From Thermoplasmata archaeon (GTDB lineage: Archaea; Thermoplasmatota; Thermoplasmata; Lutacidiplasmatales; UBA184), in contig JAKASQ010000001.1 of the NCBI GenBank assembly GCA_021828195.1, positions 419,202 through 483,201 of the forward strand: a stretch of 64,000 nt of DNA, read 5' to 3'. A program made the position numbers and the translations under genes. The notes below the pieces were generated by a model, which was not told the origin of the DNA, searched no databases, and saw nothing but the letters and a program-made list of their open reading frames with translations. Below are positions 17,609 through 27,933 of the stretch, piece by piece; the stretch's first letter is position 1, and each line of letters begins with the position of its first letter.

Positions 17609-19051
17609 ATGCGTCGCGTCACGATCTACGATACGCTCTCCCGGGAGAGCCGGCTCTTCGTGCCGCGCTTTCCGCCGCGCGTCGGCATGTTCGTCTGCGG
17701 CCTGACCCCGTACGACGAAGCCCACATCGGTCACGCCCGCGTGGCGGTCGTGTTCGACGTCGTGGCTCGGGCGCTCGCCCGGTGGGGATATCGGGTGTTC
17801 TACGTCCAGAACGTTACGAACATTGACGACAAGATTCTGGGCCGTGCGGGAGAGCTCGGCCTCGACCCGTTCGCGCTCGCCGCTCGTCACTTCGGGGAGT
17901 GGCGCGAGGCGATGGAGCGGCTCGGTGTCCGGTCGGTCCAGTACTACCCGCATGCGACCGATTACCTCCCCGAGATCCTGGAACAGGTTGGCCAGCTGGT
18001 GGACCGGGGATTCGCTTACCGAACGGACGACGGCTCGGTCTACTACGAGGTCGCGAAGTTCCCCGGCTACGGCAAGCTCTCCGGCCAGAAGGTCGAGGCG
18101 CTCCGGCCCGGAGCGCGCCTGGAGATCGATCGCAACAAGCACGCGCCCGAGGATTTCGTGCTCTGGAAAGCCGCAACGCCGGGCGAGCCGAGCTGGGAGA
18201 GCCCATGGGGCCCGGGACGACCCGGCTGGCACATCGAGGATACCGCGATCACGGCCCGACTGCTCGGTCCGCGCTACGACCTCCATGGAGGGGGCCTCGA
18301 TCTGAAGTTTCCTCACCACGAAGCCGAGATCGCCCAGGCGGAGGCCGCGACCGGGCTCGCGCCGCTCGTGAACTTCTGGATGCACGCCGGCCTCGTCTCG
18401 ATGGGCGGGGAGAAGATGTCCAAGTCGCTCGGCAACGTCTACTCGCTCACCCAGGCGCTCGACGAGTTCGGTCCCATGGTGCTACGCTTCTACTACCTCA
18501 ACGCGCACTACCGCAGCCCGCTCGAATTCACGCGGGGGGAGAGCCTGGAGGCCGCCCGCGAAGCGTACGCGCGCCTGTCGCTCCCCTACCGGCGGCTCCG
18601 GTCCCAATGGGACCAAGAGGCGCCCGAGCGCGTCGGCGAGGAGCTGCCGGAGGAGCTCGCGAGCGCCTCGGCCGACCTCGTCGACCGCCTCGACGAAACC
18701 CTGGCGGACGACTTCCAAACGCGCGAGGTGATCGCGCAATTGTTCGTCTGGGGCCACCGAGTGGCCGAGTGGCTGCCCAAGCTCGACCGCCTGTCGAGCG
18801 GAGCGCTTGCGACGCTGGCCGCCCCGTACCGCTGGGTCGAGGAAACGCTCGGGCTCTTTGAGGAGGTTGAGGCGAGCGGATCGAGCGATCTCGCGGCCGC
18901 GGTCGGGGTCGCGATCGAGGCTCGGACCCGGGCCCGGACCCGCGGAGACTTTGCCGAGGCCGACCGGATCCGCGACGCTCTGCGCTCGGCGAGAATCGAA
19001 CTCGAGGACGATACGACCGGAACTCGGTGGGAACGCACCGCGTCGAAGTGA
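17609..19051 (+). CDS. cysS: Cysteinyl-tRNA synthetase
   Basis: FVCGLTPYDEAHIGHARVAVVFDVVARAL, NVTNIDDKIL, GWHIEDTAI, HHEAEIAQAEA, GEKMSKSLGN. Confidence 0.97.
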   Translation: MRRVTIYDTLSRESRLFVPRFPPRVGMFVCGLTPYDEAHIGHARVAVVFDVVARALARWGYRVFYVQNVTNIDDKILGRAGELGLDPFALAARHFGEWREAMERLGVRSVQYYPHATDYLPEILEQVGQLVDRGFAYRTDDGSVYYEVAKFPGYGKLSGQKVEALRPGARLEIDRNKHAPEDFVLWKAATPGEPSWESPWGPGRPGWHIEDTAITARLLGPRYDLHGGGLDLKFPHHEAEIAQAEAATGLAPLVNFWMHAGLVSMGGEKMSKSLGNVYSLTQALDEFGPMVLRFYYLNAHYRSPLEFTRGESLEAAREAYARLSLPYRRLRSQWDQEAPERVGEELPEELASASADLVDRLDETLADDFQTREVIAQLFVWGHRVAEWLPKLDRLSSGALATLAAPYRWVEETLGLFEEVEASGSSDLAAAVGVAIEARTRARTRGDFAEADRIRDALRSARIELEDDTTGTRWERTASK

Positions 19052-19058
19052 GCGGACC

Positions 19059-20099
19059 ATGCGGGGCTTCGGGTTTTCGGAGCACGGTGGACTCGACCGG
19101 ATCGGATTCGTGGAGATCCCCGAGCCCGCTCCCGGTCCGGGGGAAGTTCGGATCCGCATCCGTGCGGCCGCGTTCAACCGGCTGGACCGGTTCACGCTCG
19201 AGGGGATCCCGGGCGTCCCGATCGAACGCCCCCACGTGCTGGGCTCCGACGGATCCGGAATCGTCGACGCGCTCGGGGCCGGCGTCGGCGACCTGGCCGT
19301 CGGATCGAGCGTTCTGATCAACCCGGGGATCCCGGATGGGACGTGTGAGGCCTGCCGGGCCGGTGAGGAAGCCCTGTGCCGGGCCTATCGCATCCTCGGC
19401 GAGCACACGCAGGGAAGCGCCACGACATTCGTCGTGGTCCCCCGCCGCAACGTACACCCGAAGCCCGAGCGGCTCTCCTTCACGGAGGCCGCTGCAGCTC
19501 CCCTGGTCTTCCAGACCGCGTGGCGGGCGCTCGCCACGGTTGGCGGCGTCCGCCCCGGGGACCGCGTGGCGATCATCGGTGCTGGCGGCGGAACCACCAC
19601 CGCCGCCGTCCAGATCGCGAAGCTCTTGGGCGGGAACGTCGCCGTCGCCTCGCGGACGCTCACGAAGGCGGAGCGAGCGCGCGCGCTCGGCGCCGACGCG
19701 GCACTCGCGTTCGATGCCGATCACCCGCTCGACAAGGTCCTGTGGCAGTGGAGCGAGAAACGGGGCGTGGACGTGATCTTCGATTCGAACGGGGCCGCGA
19801 CCGTCCCGAGGTCGGTCCGCGCGCTGGCTCGCGGAGGACGCGTGGTCGTCATTGGCGCCACCGCCGGCCCGACTGTCGAGGTCGATCTCCGCACGCTGTT
19901 CTGGCGCCAGGCGTCGATCCGCGGCAGCACGATGGCCAACTTCGCCGAATTCAACGCCGTGCTGGGCCACCTCGCCGGCGGACAGCTGAAACCCGTAGTC
20001 GATTCCGTCTACCCCTTCGAGCAGGCGCCCGAGGCGTTCCGTCGGTTCGACGGAGCGGATCTCTTCGGCAAGATCGTGGTCGAGAACCCCCGGACCTAG
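19059..20099 (+). CDS. Zn-dependent alcohol dehydrogenase/quinone oxidoreductase family (MDR)
   Basis: HVLGSDGSGIVDALG, GTCEACRAGEEALC, GDRVAIIGAGGGTTTAAVQIAKLLGG, FGKIVVE. Confidence 0.92.
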   Translation: MRGFGFSEHGGLDRIGFVEIPEPAPGPGEVRIRIRAAAFNRLDRFTLEGIPGVPIERPHVLGSDGSGIVDALGAGVGDLAVGSSVLINPGIPDGTCEACRAGEEALCRAYRILGEHTQGSATTFVVVPRRNVHPKPERLSFTEAAAAPLVFQTAWRALATVGGVRPGDRVAIIGAGGGTTTAAVQIAKLLGGNVAVASRTLTKAERARALGADAALAFDADHPLDKVLWQWSEKRGVDVIFDSNGAATVPRSVRALARGGRVVVIGATAGPTVEVDLRTLFWRQASIRGSTMANFAEFNAVLGHLAGGQLKPVVDSVYPFEQAPEAFRRFDGADLFGKIVVENPRT

Positions 20100-20173
20100 G
20101 CGCATCGGCCGTCCGGGGCACCCCGGGAACCCCAACGGAAGGCCTCAAGGACCGCGGCATCCTCCGGAGGGAC

Positions 20174-23100
20174 GTGAGCCGTGTCCGACCTCTGCCTTGG
20201 TACGCCCGGTCGGGAGCCGCAAGTGCGAGAACTCTCACCGTCCTAGCGCTCGGTGTTCTTCTCCTGGTGGGGTCCGTACTGATTGCACCGGCCTCCCGGG
20301 CTCCGTCGAGCGTCGTCCCGGGCTCGGGCCCGACCCTGCCAATCTCGGGCGCCGCGCCTGCGTGCGGCACGTCTCCCTATGCCCCGAACGACCTGATCGT
20401 GGGCCCGGGAACCGGGCCGTGCGTGCTCCAATCGTCGGGACCGGGCACCATCTACACCCAATCTGGAAACGTCACCGTGCTCCCGGGTGGAGTTCTCATC
20501 CTTCGGGACATCACGTTCTCGATCCAACAGTTCGTTTCGGACACGGGAACTCCGATGCAGCGGCTCAGCCACATCTACTCGTTCCGCGACGAGGGAAGCG
20601 TGCAGTTTTGGAACGCGACACTAACGACGGCGGCAACCGGCTCGGATCCGTACCTCAAGCTCAATCTGAATATCACGGGCCAGATGACCGTGTGGAACTC
20701 GAGCTTCGAGTTCCCGGGCTGGATCGACGTATACGGTCCCAGCGCGAGCCTGACATTGAACGAGTCAAAGATCGAGGCCAATCCCGCGGCGAACAGCACG
20801 GCGTACCAGTCCCTCGGGGCTACTATCGTAGCCGACACGGCGTATTCTGCTTCGCTGTCCGCGCAGGACGGTGCGCAGCTCGTCCTGTTGAACAGCGCCT
20901 GCGTTGACACATACGCAGACAACTCGCAGTTGAATGGAATGCCCGGACCGGCACCGCTTTCGGACACGACTTTCTTCCAGCTCACTCCCTCAGCGGGGAA
21001 GATCCTTCACTCCTTCATGACCCCGACTGATTCCCTTAGCCTGATTCGAGACTGGCTCTACCCGGATGGTGTCTACTCGGGCATAGTCTCGCTCACCTAC
21101 TCGACTCAATCTACTGGCGCAACGAGCCAGTTATCAGTGACTTACGATGGCTCCGTCTACCCACTAGGGACCGTCAACTTTGGAGCCGGTTCTACACTAC
21201 CAGCTCAGATTCCATTCTCATCCGCACTCGTTACGGCAATCAACTCCGCAGGCATGCTAGCATACCTGAATCTCACCGGCTCGTTTTCGGGGGCTGGACC
21301 CTCGGGAATCTCCGTAACCCTGAACTCCACAAGTGCCGGAACGGTCAACTTTTCCCTCGCCCAGATCTCCCTTGAACCCCTACTCCAGTTCAACCTTGTG
21401 GAATCAGACCGGGGTACGACCCTTACCTCGGCCGGATCGCTCTTGGATCTCAACTGGAACCAGACTCCGACAAACCCAGTTGCTCAGTCACCCCCGTTCG
21501 CCTGGGACTCGAACAAGCTTCTCGTTGAGCATGGGGCAACTGCTCTCTTGGCAGGCCTGACTATACCCACGCTTAACCCGGGGGCGTCTGCCACTTCTGT
21601 GATATTGCCGGATTCGTCTAGCAGTGCATACTTGTTCCGCTGGGCAGCCTTTCCTGTCGCAGGTCGAGGAGGCATTCCAGTCCCCGACGCCCGCGCCCTC
21701 GCGTACTATGCGACAGGTGGCGGGGCTACCAACGCGACGGTCAGCGCCCTCAATGACCTCAGCAACAGCAACCCCATCCTTTGGGGATACGTACAGTCGT
21801 GGGACTCTGCACACGGAATCTCGACGTATGGGGTGACATCCGCAACTGGCCTCGATCCGGGCGTGGCTTTCTTACTCCTCGTTTCGGACAACGTCACTGC
21901 AGCCGCGCTGCCGTCCGGTGTGTTCCTCGGTTCGTACAACGGAAAGATCGTTCCACCGCTCACCGGGGTGGCGACCGCCTCGTTCGCGTTCTCCCTTACT
22001 CCATATCCTCAAGGTCTCACGAGCGCCACGCCCGACCGTTTGCCGACGACCAGTTTCCCGGAGTACGCGGCGGGTCTCTCGATCGGAAGCTTATCTTTCA
22101 CCGTCGACGGGGTCCCTTCGACGGCGACGGCCCACATCGGTCAGGCGCTCGGGGTGCAGATCCCTGTCCGGAACACGGGTACGGCTCCCGTAGAGAACCT
22201 CTCGGCCAGGATGGCCTACCAGCCGCCCTCGGGAGGAAGCATCGTGGTGTCGATCCTCCCCCTCACGAACGAGAGCATCCTATCGAACGGGACGTTCACG
22301 ATCGACCTCTCGTGGAACCTTTCCGAGTCGGTGGTTGGTGCCATCGGCGCGTTCTCGGCCACCCTTTCCCTCAATGTCGTGTGGAACGGAGGATCATCGA
22401 TTGGGGATGGAGGCTCAGTCGCGACGACGGCGCCGGTCGAGGTCCTGCCCTCCTACGTCCGGATCCTAACCTTCCAGGCCTATCCTTCGACGCTCCAGGT
22501 CCACTCAAACTACACGAGCGCCGGTAGCATTTCGTTCAATGGCTCCGGAAGAGCCTTCATCGAGCTGATTGCGACTCCCGCCGGCGGGGCCGGGTTCGCC
22601 CTAGCGGAGACGAACGCCTCGGCGGGAACGTTCAACCTCACTCTTTCCTCATCTCGGTTGGTCGCGGGAGTCGTCTACACCCTTTCGATCAAGGCTACGT
22701 ACAACACGGCTTCCGCCCCGGTGTATGGAGCCGCGGGCACTGTCTCCTTGGGCTCGGGAGCATCGTCCGCATCTTCGTCCAATCTCTGGCTTGGGATCGC
22801 CATCGGAGTCGCGATCGTCGTCGCGGTGCTGCTGCTGGTCCTCCTCCTGCGCCGGGGCAGGAAGTCGGAGATGCGGGAGTGCGGCGAATGTGGCTCTGTG
22901 GTCGCGGCGGGAGAACAGAGCTGCCCCCGCTGCGGCATGTGGTTCGAGATCACGCCGATCCCTTGCCCCAGCTGTGGGGCGGCCATCCCAGCCGACGTCG
23001 GGATCTGCCCCGAGTGCGCGACCGAGGCTCCGGACCGTCCCACCGTGGTCCAGGCGAGCGAAGGAGAGCGGCAAGCCTACGAGGAGTTCGTCAGCCACTA

Positions 23101-23278
23101 CCGCGCCGCCGCGGCGGGGGAGCTCGGGGAGGATTACCCCGAAGCGGAATTCTGGGCATGGTGGAAGCAGCAACCGTCGTACTACAGCTTCCGCGCGTGG
23201 AGGAAGCGGGAGGAACGAGACTCCCACCCTATCGATCCACCGGTCGAGCCCGAGCCCTCGGACGAGGAGCTTTTCTGA
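20174..23278 (+). CDS. Large secreted surface protein with C-terminal TM helix and cytoplasmic double zinc ribbon
   Basis: Signal TLTVLALGVLLLVGSVLIAPAS; TM IAIGVAIVVAVLLLVLLLRRGRKSE; C-x2-C..C-x2-C twice (CGECG..CPRCG; CPSCG..CPECA); GTG start; upstream part of ORF 19376 is a shadow of the ADH gene. Confidence 0.85.
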   Translation: MSRVRPLPWYARSGAASARTLTVLALGVLLLVGSVLIAPASRAPSSVVPGSGPTLPISGAAPACGTSPYAPNDLIVGPGTGPCVLQSSGPGTIYTQSGNVTVLPGGVLILRDITFSIQQFVSDTGTPMQRLSHIYSFRDEGSVQFWNATLTTAATGSDPYLKLNLNITGQMTVWNSSFEFPGWIDVYGPSASLTLNESKIEANPAANSTAYQSLGATIVADTAYSASLSAQDGAQLVLLNSACVDTYADNSQLNGMPGPAPLSDTTFFQLTPSAGKILHSFMTPTDSLSLIRDWLYPDGVYSGIVSLTYSTQSTGATSQLSVTYDGSVYPLGTVNFGAGSTLPAQIPFSSALVTAINSAGMLAYLNLTGSFSGAGPSGISVTLNSTSAGTVNFSLAQISLEPLLQFNLVESDRGTTLTSAGSLLDLNWNQTPTNPVAQSPPFAWDSNKLLVEHGATALLAGLTIPTLNPGASATSVILPDSSSSAYLFRWAAFPVAGRGGIPVPDARALAYYATGGGATNATVSALNDLSNSNPILWGYVQSWDSAHGISTYGVTSATGLDPGVAFLLLVSDNVTAAALPSGVFLGSYNGKIVPPLTGVATASFAFSLTPYPQGLTSATPDRLPTTSFPEYAAGLSIGSLSFTVDGVPSTATAHIGQALGVQIPVRNTGTAPVENLSARMAYQPPSGGSIVVSILPLTNESILSNGTFTIDLSWNLSESVVGAIGAFSATLSLNVVWNGGSSIGDGGSVATTAPVEVLPSYVRILTFQAYPSTLQVHSNYTSAGSISFNGSGRAFIELIATPAGGAGFALAETNASAGTFNLTLSSSRLVAGVVYTLSIKATYNTASAPVYGAAGTVSLGSGASSASSSNLWLGIAIGVAIVVAVLLLVLLLRRGRKSEMRECGECGSVVAAGEQSCPRCGMWFEITPIPCPSCGAAIPADVGICPECATEAPDRPTVVQASEGERQAYEEFVSHYRAAAAGELGEDYPEAEFWAWWKQQPSYYSFRAWRKREERDSHPIDPPVEPEPSDEELF

Positions 23279-23317
23279 GGTCGGCCGTGCGACATCTTTA
23301 ACGTGCGTCCGTCATGG

Positions 23318-24565
23318 ATGCTCGACTTTCGCATGCCGGGAAATCTGGAGCGGGGACGCCAGAAGATCGAGTGGGCCCGGACGCACATGGCCGTACTCGA
23401 AGGGATCCGCCGGCGCTTCGAGGTCGAGAAGCCGTTCCAAGGGCTCACGCTCTCCGCCGTCCTCCACGTCGAGGCGAAGACCGCCGCACTCGCGCTCGCC
23501 TTCCAGGCCGGGGGCGCGGAGGTCCACCTCGCCGCCGGAAACCCTCTCTCCACCGATGACGACCCCGTGGCCGCGTTGGTTGATGCGGGGATCGATACCC
23601 ACGCCGTGAAGGGTGAGTCGATCGCCGAGTACAACGCGGGGATCGCGGCGATGCTGGAAGCGGACCCCGATGTCATTGTCGATGATGGGGCCGATCTGGT
23701 CGCGCTGGTTCACACGAAGCGCAAGGACGCCGGGCGCGTTCGAGGTTCGACCGAGGAAACCACGACCGGGATCACGCGCCTGCGTGCGCTCGAGAGATCC
23801 GGCAAGCTCCTGTTCCCGGCAATCGACGTCAACGACGCCGAGATGAAGCATCTCTTCGATAATCGGTACGGAACGGGCCAATCCACGATCGATGGCATCC
23901 TCAGCGCGACGAATCTCCTCATCGCGGGCCGAGTCGCGGTCGTCGCCGGATACGGTTGGTGCGGCAAGGGGATCGCCGCGCGGCTCCGCGGCATGGGGGC
24001 CGACGTCATCGTGACCGAGATCGACCCGGTCCGGGCGCTCGAAGCGCGGATGGACGGCTTCCGCGTACAGCGTATGTTGGATGCCGCGACGCACGCCGAT
24101 ATGATCGTGACCGTGACGGGCAGCACGGGCATCGTAGGAACCGAGCACTTCCGGGTGATCAAGGATGGATGCATCCTCGCCAACTCCGGCCATTTCGATG
24201 TCGAGGTCTCCCGGACCGATCTGGAGGGAGTCGCTATCTCCCACCGCTCCGTGCGCCCGCATGTGGAGGAGTACGCATTCGCGGACGGACGGAAGGTCTA
24301 CCTCCTCGGGGAAGGACGCCTAGTCAACCTCGCGGCTGGCCAGGGCCACCCGGTCGAGATCATGGACCTTTCCTTCTCCCTGCAGGCGCTGAGCGCGGAG
24401 CACATCGCGAAGCACGGCCGCTCGATGAGCCGCAAGGTGCACGCGGTGCCCACCGAATTGGACCGAGAGGTGGCACGCGCCGCCCTCACGCCGTTCGGCA
24501 TCCAGATCGATGAGCGCACGGACGCGCAACGGGACTACGCCGCAAGCTGGGAACTAGGAACATGA
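23318..24565 (+). CDS. ahcY: S-adenosyl-L-homocysteine hydrolase
   Basis: LTLSAVLHVEAKTA, DDGADLV, TEETTTGITRL, NDAEMKHLFDNRYGTGQSTIDGI, VVAGYGWCGKGIA, NSGHFDVE; start 23303/23318/23333 uncertain. Confidence 0.93.
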   Translation: MLDFRMPGNLERGRQKIEWARTHMAVLEGIRRRFEVEKPFQGLTLSAVLHVEAKTAALALAFQAGGAEVHLAAGNPLSTDDDPVAALVDAGIDTHAVKGESIAEYNAGIAAMLEADPDVIVDDGADLVALVHTKRKDAGRVRGSTEETTTGITRLRALERSGKLLFPAIDVNDAEMKHLFDNRYGTGQSTIDGILSATNLLIAGRVAVVAGYGWCGKGIAARLRGMGADVIVTEIDPVRALEARMDGFRVQRMLDAATHADMIVTVTGSTGIVGTEHFRVIKDGCILANSGHFDVEVSRTDLEGVAISHRSVRPHVEEYAFADGRKVYLLGEGRLVNLAAGQGHPVEIMDLSFSLQALSAEHIAKHGRSMSRKVHAVPTELDREVARAALTPFGIQIDERTDAQRDYAASWELGT

Positions 24566-24960
24566 CACCCGATGCAAAGACGCCCGAGGAGCTGCGCTAC
24601 ACCCAGACCCACGAGTGGGTTCGGATCGACGGCGACCAGGCAACGATCGGCATCACCGACCACGCCCAGGGCGAGCTCACCGACATCGTGTACGTGGATC
24701 TTCCCGAGGTCGGTAAGCCGGTAAAGGCCGGAGCCTCCGTGCTCGTCCTCGAGTCGGTCAAGACCGTCGCCGACATCTACGCGCCGGGGGACGGGCGGAT
24801 CAGCGCCGTGAACACGACCTTGAAGACCGATCCGGGCCTGATCAACAAGGACCCGTACGGTCAGGGGTGGATCCTCCGCATCCAGCTGGAGCGCCCAATC
24901 CCACCCGAAGCGCTCCTCGACGCGGCCGCCTACCGCGCGCTCGCTGCGTCGCACGCCTAG
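24562..24960 (+). CDS. gcvH: Glycine cleavage system H (lipoyl carrier) protein
   Basis: YTQTHEWVRIDGDQATIGITDHAQGELTDIVYVDLPEVGKPV..VLESVKTVADIYAPGDG. Confidence 0.95.
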   Translation: MTPDAKTPEELRYTQTHEWVRIDGDQATIGITDHAQGELTDIVYVDLPEVGKPVKAGASVLVLESVKTVADIYAPGDGRISAVNTTLKTDPGLINKDPYGQGWILRIQLERPIPPEALLDAAAYRALAASHA

Positions 24961-24967
24961 CGGCGGA

Positions 24968-26875
24968 TTACTTGCCCTCGAATCTGGGGGGCCGTCGCTC
25001 CAGGAATGCACGCATCCCTTCGGTGCGGTCGCGCGTGCCGAACGTGTGGCCGGCCGATTGGCCCTCGAGGTAGAGGGCCGCGGAGAGCGGTGCGTCCATG
25101 CCGTCGTCGATCACTCGTTTGATCCAACGCACCCCGAGCGGTGCGCGGCTCGCGATCATCTCGGCGAGCCTCTGGGTCTCCTCCCGGGCCGTGCCCGCCG
25201 GAACGACCTGCGCAACGAAGCCGAGGCGAAGGGCTTCCTCCGCCCCCACGGGGATCCCGGTGTAGACCAGCCACTTGGTTCTCGCCCTACCGATGAGGCG
25301 GGTGAGTCGCGAGGCTCCACCCATGCCGGGGTGGATCCCGACCGTCACCTCGGGAAGCCCGAGCTGGGCGCCTTGCGCCGCGACGATGAAGTCGGCCGCC
25401 AGCGCGAGTTCGAGACCCCCTCCGAGCGCGTAACCCTCGACCAGCGCGATCACGGGCCCAGGGAACGCTTCGATGCGGCGCGCGGCGCGCTGACCGATGT
25501 AGCCGAACTCGACGCCCTCGGAGACGCTCTTGCGCTCCATCTCGGCGATGTCCGCACCCGCCGCGAACACCGGGGAGGAGCCGGCGAGGACGATCGCCCG
25601 GATCCCCGGATCGGACTCGAGGTCGTGGAACGTACGTTCGATCTGCTCCAGGAGCTCGGAGTTGAGGGAGTTGAGCACCTCCGGTCGGTCGAGCAGGACC
25701 CAGGCGACCGGACCACGATGTTCAACCCGTACGTAGCGCATCGGCCAGCGGGCATCGCCCGCCGCGGCTCGCCGTCGCAGCTCCGCGGAGATTGGGAAGG
25801 CGTCGCCCCACCGCTTCGCATACTGCTCGACCAGGCGCAGTCCCTCGGGGATGCCGATCGACGAGAGCTGGGCGAACGGTCCCCAGGCCCGACGCAGTCC
25901 GACCGTCGCGCCTCGATCGGTCGCCTCGGGCGTGGCGACGCCCTCCTCGACGAGCCGGGTCGCTATCCCTATCGTCAGACCGAGGAAGCGCTCGCGTACG
26001 GCGGTCTTGTGCGGCGGCTCGACCGCCGTCTCCTTCCACGCCCACGGCGTGCCCACGCGGAACTGCTCCTCGAGGCGGCGGGACGGCGCGTAGGCGGCTC
26101 CGAAGGCCGCATGCAACGACTCCTGCGAATGCGCCGCGATCGGGATCCCGGTCACGTTCATCAGCTCGAAAGGGCCGAGGGTGGCCCCGAACAGCTCGCG
26201 CCCGACCTCTTCGATCGTCGCGAGGCTCGCCACGCCCTCTTCCGCGAGACGCGCGGCCTCGTTCAGGTACGGGACGAAGTAGCGGTTGACCGCGAAACCG
26301 GCGCGATCCGCGACGCGGATCGGCACCTTGCGCGTGAGGTAGGCGAACTGCTCCAGCGCGTCCAGGACCCCGGGGTCGGTGGACTCCCCACCGATCACCT
26401 CGAGGAGCTTGTTAATCGCGGCGGGGAAGAAGAAGTGCAGGCCCGCGAAGCGTTCCGGGTGCGGGAAGCCCCGGGAGAGCTCGGTCACGGAGAGCGACGA
26501 GGTGTTCGTCGCGACGATCGCCTGGGCCGTTACGAGCGGACCGAGCTCGCCGAGGAGCTTCGCCTTGACCCCGCGGTCCTCGAACACGGCCTCGATCACG
26601 AGGGCGGCCCGGTCGACCGCGGCACCAAGATCGGTTGTGAACGAGACGCGGCCGAGGATCTCCTCGCGCCGGGCCGGCGTTAGTTTCTTGCGCTGGATCG
26701 CTCCCGCGAGCATCTTCTCGATGAGGCCGCGGCCGCGCTCGAGCATCGGCGCATCGACGTCCCGAACCCGGACCGTGAAGCCGGATTGGGCGCACGCTTG
26801 CGCGATCCCACTGCCCATGTTCCCGGCGCCGATGACGGCGATCACTGCGGGTGGTCGTACCGATGGGATCTCCAT
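24968..26875 (-). CDS. Fused 3-hydroxyacyl-CoA dehydrogenase / enoyl-CoA hydratase
   Basis: N-terminal IAVIGAGNMGSGIAQACAQSGF..HFFFPA; C-terminal crotonase VLLDRPEVLNSLNSELL..FAAGADIAEME..YALGGGLELALAADF. Confidence 0.95.
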   Translation of the reverse strand: MEIPSVRPPAVIAVIGAGNMGSGIAQACAQSGFTVRVRDVDAPMLERGRGLIEKMLAGAIQRKKLTPARREEILGRVSFTTDLGAAVDRAALVIEAVFEDRGVKAKLLGELGPLVTAQAIVATNTSSLSVTELSRGFPHPERFAGLHFFFPAAINKLLEVIGGESTDPGVLDALEQFAYLTRKVPIRVADRAGFAVNRYFVPYLNEAARLAEEGVASLATIEEVGRELFGATLGPFELMNVTGIPIAAHSQESLHAAFGAAYAPSRRLEEQFRVGTPWAWKETAVEPPHKTAVRERFLGLTIGIATRLVEEGVATPEATDRGATVGLRRAWGPFAQLSSIGIPEGLRLVEQYAKRWGDAFPISAELRRRAAAGDARWPMRYVRVEHRGPVAWVLLDRPEVLNSLNSELLEQIERTFHDLESDPGIRAIVLAGSSPVFAAGADIAEMERKSVSEGVEFGYIGQRAARRIEAFPGPVIALVEGYALGGGLELALAADFIVAAQGAQLGLPEVTVGIHPGMGGASRLTRLIGRARTKWLVYTGIPVGAEEALRLGFVAQVVPAGTAREETQRLAEMIASRAPLGVRWIKRVIDDGMDAPLSAALYLEGQSAGHTFGTRDRTEGMRAFLERRPPRFEGK

Positions 26876-27051
26876 GAACGAAGGTGCCTCTGGTCCGCGT
26901 CAGGAGTGGGGTGTATTTACAGTTCGGGCCGTCTCGCCTCGGAAGGAGCTCGGGGCCCGGCATCGGCGCCGAGGGCCCCACCTCCGGCGGGTATCGAGGG
27001 TCCGGCCGTGCGTGCTCCACAAGTTAAGGGGGGCGACGCTCCGGGGGGACC

Positions 27052-27933
27052 ATGGCCGCCTTAGAAGACGAGGGGGCAGCGGACGCCGCGCTCGAGACCG
27101 AAGCGCAGCTCGTCTTGACGCTGGGAGGATACGCGCTCGAGCTCGCCGGGGCCCGGCTCGTCACGAACGAGCACATAGCCGTGCCCCGGTTCAACTTCGT
27201 GCAGGAGCTCGGTATCGCACGGGAGCGCCAAACGGCGTTCTTCGAGCGCGCGCTCGATCACTACTTCCAGCGCGCCCTGCGCCCGACCTTCCGCGTCCCC
27301 GTTCCCGTCCCGGCGTACCTGGACACCAACCTGCGCCGGCTTGGGTTCCAAGCGCGGCCCGAGCCCCTGACGGTCCTCGTGGGGGAGCCCGGGGCGACGC
27401 ACGCGAGTCGGGGACCGACGCGGGTGCGGATCGCCAAGGAGTCCGAACTCGGCCGGGTGGCCGCGTTCTGGACGACCGAGCGAGAGCGCCCCGAATTTGC
27501 CGCCGCCCTGTCGGTCGCGATCCATCACCCGAACCCGCACGAGCGCCTCGTTCCGGTCCTGGCCGAGCTCTCCGGCGCGCCGGTCGGCGCCGCCCTCCTC
27601 TATCGCTACCGGAACATGGCCGGGATCTTCGGGGTCACGACGCAACCCGAGGCACGGGGACGCGGCGTGGCCAGCGATCTCACCGGCTGGGTGGTGGCGG
27701 AGGGGATCGCCGGGACCGGCTGCCCGTACTTCGTCCTCGCCGATTCCGCCCGACTGGAAGCGCGGCTCGCGACCCTCGGCTTCCATCCCGTTCGCACCTT
27801 CCGCGAGTACGAGCTCGCGTCGGAGAACGCGCTCGCATTGCCCTCGCCCGGGGCTCCCGGAACTCCTCGATGGAGGCCCCCGCGTGTTCCGCCGAAGGTC
27901 ACTCGTTCGGACGGCGCAAGCTCTCGAGCTTGA
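27052..27933 (+). CDS. GNAT-family N-acetyltransferase with N-terminal extension
   Basis: AGIFGVTTQPEARGRGVASDLTGWVVAEGIAGTGCPYFVLADSARLEARLATLGFHPVRTFREY. Confidence 0.8.
   Translation: MAALEDEGAADAALETEAQLVLTLGGYALELAGARLVTNEHIAVPRFNFVQELGIARERQTAFFERALDHYFQRALRPTFRVPVPVPAYLDTNLRRLGFQARPEPLTVLVGEPGATHASRGPTRVRIAKESELGRVAAFWTTERERPEFAAALSVAIHHPNPHERLVPVLAELSGAPVGAALLYRYRNMAGIFGVTTQPEARGRGVASDLTGWVVAEGIAGTGCPYFVLADSARLEARLATLGFHPVRTFREYELASENALALPSPGAPGTPRWRPPRVPPKVTRSDGASSRA

Noticed and set aside
19376-20173. N-terminal part of ORF 19376..23278 (1300 aa)
   Set aside because: Shadow frame of the alcohol dehydrogenase gene; the surface protein most likely starts at GTG 20174.
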